A DNA stretch of 15,715 bases from DASUDX01 sp036275365 (lineage in GTDB: Bacteria; Pseudomonadota; Gammaproteobacteria; Nevskiales; Nevskiaceae), in contig DASUDX010000082.1 in NCBI GenBank assembly GCA_036275365.1, positions 1-15,715 on the forward strand, read 5' to 3'. How positions within the stretch are numbered: the first letter of the stretch is position 1; each line of letters opens with the position of its first letter. The notes under the pieces were generated by a model. The model had not been told where the DNA came from and did not search any database. It was given only the letters and a program-made list of their open reading frames with translations. The position numbers and the translations under genes are program-made. This document shows, piece after piece, positions 7,933-13,103 of this stretch.

Positions 7933-8382
7933 TCAGCGCGGTTGCACCTCGACCACCGCCAGCGCTCGGTGGCGCGGCTGGTGCAGCTCCAGTTCAAAGC
8001 GGCCGGCGCGATCGAGTACCCGCGACAGCCGCGCCGGCACCCCGGGCTGCAGGGTCAGGCGCTGGTCGTAGCCGTGCAGATGCAGCTCGTTGGCGGCATC
8101 GCTGAGCACCTCGATCTCGAGCGTCTCGCCCTCGCGCCGGCTGATCAGCGCCGGGCCTTCGCGTGTCTCGCCCTGCTCGAGGCGGTAGCGCAGCAGCCCG
8201 GCTGACGGTTCTTGATCGAGTGGCTGGGTCGTCACCGGCGCCGGCAGGGTAGACCCTGCCGGGGCTGGCGCGGCCACCGCGGCGGCCGGTGCGGTCGCCG
8301 CCGGCCCGGGCGCCGGCCGCAGCTGCCAGAACAGCAGGGCCAGGATCAGGCCCGCGGTGAGCACGGCGAGGCGGCGGATCAT
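7933..8382 (-). CDS. Membrane-anchored cupredoxin-like protein
   Basis: This 149-residue protein has a single N-terminal hydrophobic segment (about residues 5-21) followed by a 40-residue Ala/Pro-rich tether and a beta-rich domain from about residue 64. The motif NELHLHGYD (His101, His103), a Pro-Gly turn and GRFELELH (His134), with His138 nearby, resemble the cupredoxin-like domains that accompany copper-handling or FedB-like membrane proteins in other bacteria. The Cys and Met ligands of a type-1 blue copper site are absent. If metal is bound, a His-only site is likelier. The uncleaved anchor would place the domain in the periplasm. The ATG overlaps the upstream stop as ATGA, so it is co-translated with the phosphatase-fold gene. 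Its relation to the lipid-metabolism genes upstream is unclear. Family assignment is moderate. Confidence 0.6.
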   Translation of the reverse strand: MIRRLAVLTAGLILALLFWQLRPAPGPAATAPAAAVAAPAPAGSTLPAPVTTQPLDQEPSAGLLRYRLEQGETREGPALISRREGETLEIEVLSDAANELHLHGYDQRLTLQPGVPARLSRVLDRAGRFELELHQPRHRALAVVEVQPR

Positions 8383-9074
8383 CGGTAGCTGAGCAGGGCC
8401 GCGTGCTCGCCCTCAAAAGCGCTGTGCTCGTTGAGCGAGGACAGGCGCAGGCCCTGCTGGCCGACCAGCACCTTGGTGATGCCGGCATTGGCCAGCGTCC
8501 AGTTGAGCTGGGCCACGCCGGGATCGGGCAGGCCCAGCAGGGCCTGCACCACCGCGCTGATGCAGCCGCCGGAGGTGAACACGAGGCCGGTCTGGCCGCT
8601 GCCGAGCCGGGCCGCCGCCCGCTCGGCGGCCGCCGTGCAGCGCTGGGCGAACTGCGGCCAGGTCTCGCGGTAGTCGGCGTCGTGCTCGCCGCTCATCCAG
8701 CGCGCCACCGCCTGCCGGAACAGGGCCTGGAAAGCCCGTCGCGGCTCGGGCTCGCGGCGCATGTCGGCGGCCAGCGCGGCGCGATCGGCATAGCGCGGCT
8801 GGTAGCGGGCCAGCACTTCCTCGTGGTCGTACTCGCGAAACCCGGGATCGATCTCCAGGCTCAGATCGGTCCGTCCCAGCGCGGCGAGACAGGTCTCGGC
8901 GGTCTCCTGGTGGCGGCGCATGCCGCCGGAGAAGGCGAGCGCGGGTCTGATCTGACGCTGCGCCAGCGAGGCGCCCAGCACCTGCGACTGACGAAAGCCG
9001 ATCTCCGAGAGGGCGTCGTAGTCGGCCTTGCCGAACGAGGCCTGGCCGTGACGGATCAGCAGCAGGCTGCCCAT
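8379..9074 (-). CDS. Histidine phosphatase (phosphoglycerate mutase-like) family protein
   Basis: The protein has 231 residues. The phosphatase RHG motif is present at the N-terminus (LLLIRHGQ, Arg8-His9-Gly10; His9 is the residue that forms phosphohistidine). Also present are the arginine/TA segment (SGGMRRHQETAE) and a Glu-containing EYDHEE region. The second catalytic His, normally in a VSHGG-type motif, is replaced: the sequence reads VFTSGGCIS with Ser168 at that place. Activity may be altered or lost, or the protein may bind a phosphorylated ligand. The start is ATG at 9074, which overlaps the upstream kinase stop as TGATG; a longer in-frame extension exists but would run through the kinase gene. 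Its position directly after the APH-like kinase suggests it acts on the same phosphorylated acyl-CoA metabolism, which is inference. Confidence 0.85.
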   Translation of the reverse strand: MGSLLLIRHGQASFGKADYDALSEIGFRQSQVLGASLAQRQIRPALAFSGGMRRHQETAETCLAALGRTDLSLEIDPGFREYDHEEVLARYQPRYADRAALAADMRREPEPRRAFQALFRQAVARWMSGEHDADYRETWPQFAQRCTAAAERAAARLGSGQTGLVFTSGGCISAVVQALLGLPDPGVAQLNWTLANAGITKVLVGQQGLRLSSLNEHSAFEGEHAALLSYR

Positions 9075-10141
9075 CAGCCGCGCGCCCGCTGCATCACCCG
9101 CTGGGCGCGCCAGAGCAGGTAGTTGGCCATCAGCCCGTAGCGGCGGAACGCCGGGTTGCGGGTCTGGCCGTGGTGGTAGCGGTAGTAGATCTGCTGGACG
9201 ATCACCGCCAGCCGGAACAGGCCGAAGGCCTCGTAGAACGGCCAGTGCGAGGCGCGCAGATTCATCCGCGTCAGGTAGTAGTCGAGCACCTCGTGGCGGG
9301 TGAACATGCCGGGCAGATGGGTCGGCTGGCGGCGGATGGCCTGGGCGATGAAGCCATCGCCGGCCTCGGTCCAGTAGGTGATGACATTGGCCAGATCCAT
9401 CAGCGGATCGCCGATGGTCGCCATCTCCCAGTCGAGCACGCCGATCACCCGGGTGGGATCGGCGGCGTCGAGCACCACATTGTCCAGCCGCCAGTCGTTG
9501 TGCACCAGACACAGGCCGGCATCCTCGGGCGCCCGGCTCTTCAGCCAGCGGCGCAGGCGCTTGGCCGGCAGCACATTCCAGGTGCGGGCCTTCTCGAAGC
9601 GGTCGCACCAGCCTTCGACCTGGCGGCGGGTGTAGCCAGCCCCCTTGCCGAGGCTCTCCAGCCCGGCGGCGCGTATGTCCACCTGGTGCAGCTCGATCAG
9701 CTTGTCGAGAAAGCTCCGGCACAGCTGGCGGGTCTGCTCGCGGCTGAGCTGCACCCCGTCTGGCAGGTTCTTGCGCGGGATGATGCCGGCGATGCGGTCC
9801 ATCACATAGAACTCGGCGCCGAGCACGCCAGGGTCGGTGCACAGCCCGACCATGGTCGGCACCGCCGGGTAGACCGGCTTGAGCGCCGACTGCACGCGGA
9901 ACTCGCGGCCCATGTCATGCGCGGACTTGGCCTTGGTCCCGGCCGGCGGGCGGCGCAGGATCAGATCGCGGTTGGCGTACTCCAGGCGGTAGGTCCAGTT
10001 CGAGGCGCCGCCGGAGAACTGGGTGATGCGCGGCTCACCCTCCAGCGTCACGCCCTGGCCACGCAGCCAGCCGGTGACGGCGGCGGCATCCAGCTCCTCG
10101 CCCGGGCGGACGCTGCCGCCCCGGTCCACCGCCCCGCTCAT
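9074..10141 (-). CDS. APH-family phosphotransferase, ACAD10/11-type (putative 4-hydroxyacyl-CoA kinase)
   Basis: This 355-residue protein has the aminoglycoside-phosphotransferase/choline-kinase fold. A nucleotide-binding FSGGASNWTY loop lies near residues 42-51. The catalytic loop is VHNDWRLDN (His214, Asp216, Asn221), and the metal-binding motif is LDWE (Asp237). Its closest relatives by motif are the kinase domains of ACAD10/ACAD11 and Pseudomonas LvaA, not antibiotic-resistance enzymes. Those kinases phosphorylate the 4-hydroxyl of 4-hydroxyacyl-CoA so that a partner acyl-CoA dehydrogenase can remove the phosphate. The gene overlaps the ACAD gene as ATGA and the phosphatase-fold gene as TGATG, which fits a coupled enzyme set. 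The substrate here is inferred from context. Confidence 0.85.
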   Translation of the reverse strand: MSGAVDRGGSVRPGEELDAAAVTGWLRGQGVTLEGEPRITQFSGGASNWTYRLEYANRDLILRRPPAGTKAKSAHDMGREFRVQSALKPVYPAVPTMVGLCTDPGVLGAEFYVMDRIAGIIPRKNLPDGVQLSREQTRQLCRSFLDKLIELHQVDIRAAGLESLGKGAGYTRRQVEGWCDRFEKARTWNVLPAKRLRRWLKSRAPEDAGLCLVHNDWRLDNVVLDAADPTRVIGVLDWEMATIGDPLMDLANVITYWTEAGDGFIAQAIRRQPTHLPGMFTRHEVLDYYLTRMNLRASHWPFYEAFGLFRLAVIVQQIYYRYHHGQTRNPAFRRYGLMANYLLWRAQRVMQRARG

Positions 10142-11367
10142 CGACCATGGCCCCGCTTGGCGAGCTCCACCCGGGCGATCACCCCCTTGTGAACCTCGTC
10201 CGGACCGTCGGCCAGCCGCAGCGAGCGGGCCTGGGCGAAGAAGGCGGTCAGCGGCACATCCTGGCTCACGCCCATGCCGCCGTGGATCTGGATCGCCATG
10301 TCCACCACCTGCTGCAGCACATTGGGCGCCACCACCTTGATCGCGCTGATCTCGGTGAGCGCACCGAGCGCGCCGACCTTGTCCATCTTCCAGGCCGCGT
10401 ACAGGGTCAGCAGCCGGGCCTGGTCGATGGCGATGCGCGCCTCGGCCACCCGCTCGCGGTTGCCGCCGAGGTTCATCAGCGGCTTGCCGAAGGCGGTGCG
10501 GCTCATGCCGCGGTCGATCATCAGTTCCAGCGCGCGCTCGGCAGCGCCCAGACAGCGCATGCAGTGGTGGATGCGACCCGGGCCGAGCCGGCCCTGGGCG
10601 ATCTCGAAGCCGCGGCCGGGCCCGGCGATGAAGGCCGACAGCGGCAGGCGCACATCGCGGAACTCCACCTCGCCGTGGCCATGCGGCTCGTCGTACTCGC
10701 CGAACACCGGCAGCATGCGCTTGATGGTGACCCCGGGCGTGTCCAGCGGCACCAGCACCATCGAGTGCTGGCTATGGCGGTTGCCGTCCGGATAGGTGCG
10801 GCCCATGAAGATGGCGACCTTGGCGCGCGGATCGCCGATGCCACTGGACCACCACTTGCGGCCATTGAGCACCACCTGATCGCCATGGATCTCAGCGGTG
10901 GCCTGCATGTTGGTGGCATCCGAGGAGGCCACCTCCGGCTCGGTCATGCAGAACACGCTGCGCACCTCGCCGGCGAGCAGTGGGGTGAGCCAGCGCGCCT
11001 TCTGCTCGGGGCTGCCGTACTTCCAGAGCACCTCCATGTTGCCGGTGTCCGGGGCGTTGCAGTTGAAGATTTCCGGGGCCAGCAGGCTGCGCCCGGTGGC
11101 CTCGGCGATCGGCGCGTACTCCAGCACCGAAAGGCCGGCCCCCAGCTCCGGATCCGGCAGGAACAGATTCCACAGCCCCTCGGCACGGGCCCTGGCCTTG
11201 AGCTGCTCGACCCGCTCGGGAATGGTCCAGCGCCGCCAGTCACCGCCGTTGTGGCGGTCGAGAATCTCGCGCCAATGGGCCTGTTCGACCGGCTCGATGT
11301 GCTGCTTCATGAACGCCCGCACGCGCTGCAGATAGTCCTGGGCGCGGGCGCTGGGCTCGAAATGCAT
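10138..11367 (-). CDS. Acyl-CoA dehydrogenase, ACAD10/11-like
   Basis: The protein has 409 residues, normal for the family. Visible features are the FAD/substrate segment FCMTEPEVASSDATN, the flavin-binding IHGGMGVS and the C-terminal LADGPDEVH. In ordinary medium-chain enzymes the catalytic base is the Glu of IYEGT; the aligned residue here is Asp387. That substitution is shared, as I recall, with ACAD10/11 and LvaC-type enzymes, which process 4-phosphoacyl-CoA to an enoyl-CoA. It is the first gene of the leftward unit. The ATG at 11367 follows a CGGAG Shine-Dalgarno with short spacing, and the stop overlaps the kinase start. In animals the kinase and dehydrogenase are fused as ACAD11; here they are separate overlapping genes. 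A role in hydroxy fatty-acid breakdown in the cytoplasm is likely. Confidence 0.88.
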   Translation of the reverse strand: MHFEPSARAQDYLQRVRAFMKQHIEPVEQAHWREILDRHNGGDWRRWTIPERVEQLKARARAEGLWNLFLPDPELGAGLSVLEYAPIAEATGRSLLAPEIFNCNAPDTGNMEVLWKYGSPEQKARWLTPLLAGEVRSVFCMTEPEVASSDATNMQATAEIHGDQVVLNGRKWWSSGIGDPRAKVAIFMGRTYPDGNRHSQHSMVLVPLDTPGVTIKRMLPVFGEYDEPHGHGEVEFRDVRLPLSAFIAGPGRGFEIAQGRLGPGRIHHCMRCLGAAERALELMIDRGMSRTAFGKPLMNLGGNRERVAEARIAIDQARLLTLYAAWKMDKVGALGALTEISAIKVVAPNVLQQVVDMAIQIHGGMGVSQDVPLTAFFAQARSLRLADGPDEVHKGVIARVELAKRGHGR

Positions 11368-11411
11368 GGAGGCTCCGGAGGGTGACGGGGACTGGGGGAC
11401 TGGATGGCCGG

Positions 11412-11441
11412 ATTATGGCGGCGCGCCTGCCAAGGCGTCTT
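11412..11441 (-). promoter_or_regulatory. Putative sigma-70 promoter for the leftward six-gene unit
   Basis: On the minus strand a -10-like CATAAT lies at 11417-11412. A weak -35 (AAGACG) lies at 11441-11436 with an 18-nt spacer. Transcription would start near 11405, giving a leader of about 38 nt before the ACAD start. The -10 is a good match (5/6) and the -35 is poor (3/6). Confidence 0.35.
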
Positions 11442-11455
11442 TTCCTTGCCACAAT
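11427..11455 (+). promoter_or_regulatory. Putative sigma-70 promoter for pepA
   Basis: CTGCCA at 11427-11432 and CACAAT at 11450-11455 are separated by 17 nt and each match the consensus at four of six positions. A start near 11462 would give a leader of about 60 nt. A weak Shine-Dalgarno, AAAGG at 11512-11516, lies five bases before the ATG. The element overlaps the proposed leftward promoter, so the two may compete. Confidence 0.35.
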
Positions 11456-11521
11456 ACCGGCCTGCGGCCGCCCGAAGGGTGCGCCGGTCCTCTTTTCAGG
11501 CCCGAGCGGGCAAAGGTTCAC

Positions 11522-13033
11522 ATGGAATACTTCGTCAAGAGTGGCAATCCGGAAAAGCAGCGGGTGGCCTGTGTGATCGTCGGCGTCTACGACCGCCGCA
11601 CGCTCTCGGAGGCCGCCGAGATCCTCGACAAGGTCTCCGACGGGGCGCTCGCCAGCGTGATGCGCCGTGGCGATATCGACGGCAAGCCCGGCCAGACCCT
11701 GGTGCTGCACAGCGTGCCGGGCACCTTTGCCGATCGCGTGATGCTGGTCGGCCTCGGCCGCGAGCGCTCCTTCGATGAAGCGGCCTTCCGCAAGGCCAAC
11801 GCCGCCGCGGCACGCGCCCTGCAGGGCCTGGGGGCGATCGACGCGGTGAGCTATCTCACCCAGCTGCCGGTGCGCGGCCACGATTTCCACTGGAATGTGC
11901 AGCAGGCCCTGCTGGCCACCGAGGAGAGCTTCTACCGCTTCGACGAGTGCAAGGGCGCCAAGGCGCGCGAGGAGATCCACCTGCCCAAGCTGGAGCGGCT
12001 GACCTTCGATGTGCCGCGCCGCTCCGACCTGCCGGCGGGCGAGGCCGGCATGAGCGAGGCCCTGGCGGTGGCCGCCGGCCAGCGCCTGGCCAAGGACCTC
12101 GGCAACCTGCCGGGCAACCGCTGCACGCCGACCTACCTCGCCGAGACCGCCGTCAAGCTGGGCCAGGAGCACGGCTTCAAGACCAAGATCCTGGAAGCCG
12201 GCGACTGCGAGAAGCTCGGCATGGCCTCCTTCCTGTCGGTGGCCCGCGGCTCGCGCCAGCCACCCAAGTTCATCGTCATGGAGTACCTGAAGGGGCCCAA
12301 GGGCGAGAAGCCGGTGGTGCTGGTCGGCAAGGGGCTGACCTTCGATGCCGGCGGCATCAGCCTCAAGCCCGGGCTGAAGATGGACGAAATGAAGTTCGAC
12401 ATGGGCGGCGGCGGTGCCGTGCTCGGCGCGATGAAGGCGCTGGCCCTGCTCGGCCTGCCGCTCAATGTGGTGGCGCTGATCCCGGCCACCGAGAACCTGC
12501 CTGACGGCCAGGCCAACAAGCCCGGCGACATCGTCACCAGCATGGCCGGGATCACCATCGAGATCCTCAACACCGATGCGGAAGGGCGGCTGATCCTCTG
12601 CGATGCGCTGACCTATGCCGAGAAGTTCTACGACCCGGCGGTGTGCATCGACATGGCCACCCTCACCGGTGCCTGCGTGATGGCCCTGGGCCAGTTCCCC
12701 TCCGGTCTGTTCAGCAATGCCCCGGGTCTGGCCCGGGATCTGCTGGCGGCCGGCGAGCAGATCGGCGATCGCGCCTGGGAGCTGCCGCTGTGGCCGGAGT
12801 ACGAGGAGAACATCAAGAGCGAGTTCGCCGACATCGCCAACATCGCCACCAAGGGCGAGGGCGCGGGCGCCATCATCGGCGCCAGCTTCCTGCACAAGTT
12901 CACCCGCAAGATGAAGTGGGCGCATCTGGACATCGCCGGCACCGCCTGGCTGGGCAAGCGCGCCACCGGCCGCCCGGTGCCGCTGATCACCCAGTATCTG
13001 ATCAACTACAAGGCCAAGCGCGGCGAGGACTGA
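11522..13033 (+). CDS. pepA: Leucyl aminopeptidase (cytosol aminopeptidase, family M17)
   Basis: The protein has 503 residues, the same length as E. coli PepA. All key residues fall at the E. coli positions: metal ligands Lys270, Asp275, Asp293, Asp352 and Glu354, and catalytic Lys282 and Arg356, the last three metal/active-site residues lying in the signature NTDAEGRL. The enzyme is a cytoplasmic hexamer that removes N-terminal residues from peptides using two metal ions. In E. coli it also binds DNA (Xer recombination, carAB control); whether this ortholog does cannot be told. The reading frame is open upstream to 11366, but the ATG at 11522 matches the family start and has AAAGG upstream. 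In many gammaproteobacteria pepA sits near lptF, holC and valS; here it is divergent from a fatty-acid operon, which is a different context. Confidence 0.97.
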   Translation: MEYFVKSGNPEKQRVACVIVGVYDRRTLSEAAEILDKVSDGALASVMRRGDIDGKPGQTLVLHSVPGTFADRVMLVGLGRERSFDEAAFRKANAAAARALQGLGAIDAVSYLTQLPVRGHDFHWNVQQALLATEESFYRFDECKGAKAREEIHLPKLERLTFDVPRRSDLPAGEAGMSEALAVAAGQRLAKDLGNLPGNRCTPTYLAETAVKLGQEHGFKTKILEAGDCEKLGMASFLSVARGSRQPPKFIVMEYLKGPKGEKPVVLVGKGLTFDAGGISLKPGLKMDEMKFDMGGGGAVLGAMKALALLGLPLNVVALIPATENLPDGQANKPGDIVTSMAGITIEILNTDAEGRLILCDALTYAEKFYDPAVCIDMATLTGACVMALGQFPSGLFSNAPGLARDLLAAGEQIGDRAWELPLWPEYEENIKSEFADIANIATKGEGAGAIIGASFLHKFTRKMKWAHLDIAGTAWLGKRATGRPVPLITQYLINYKAKRGED

Positions 13034-13071
13034 GTCCCTCGCCGGCAGCGGCAGACCAACGCGGCAGGGAC
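13034..13071 (+). terminator. Stem-loop directly after pepA stop
   Basis: GTCCCT at 13034-13039 pairs with AGGGAC at 13066-13071. After a one-base bulge, GCCG at 13041-13044 pairs with CGGC at 13062-13065, leaving a 17-nt loop. It begins immediately after the pepA stop codon. There is no U-tract, so it may be a weak or Rho-assisted terminator, or a 3'-end stabiliser. It lies 32 bp before the next start codon. Confidence 0.3.
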
Positions 13072-13103
13072 GCCGGCATCCTGAACTCGTGGAGAACGGT
13101 GGC

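Noticed and set aside
7893..7997. Longer start for the first lipocalin (ATG at 7997)
   Set aside because: It would add a 35-residue Arg/Trp/Cys-rich leader before the signal peptide and overlap the cupredoxin-like gene. The internal ATG at 7892 has a good Shine-Dalgarno.
9075..9842. Upstream in-frame extension of the histidine phosphatase-fold gene
   Set aside because: It overlaps the kinase gene, lacks domain content, and the RHG motif begins right after the ATG at 9074, as is normal for the family.
9074..10141. Antibiotic-resistance aminoglycoside phosphotransferase
   Set aside because: The fold is shared, but the motifs and the overlapping ACAD partner match the ACAD10/11 and LvaA kinases, so a resistance role is not supported.
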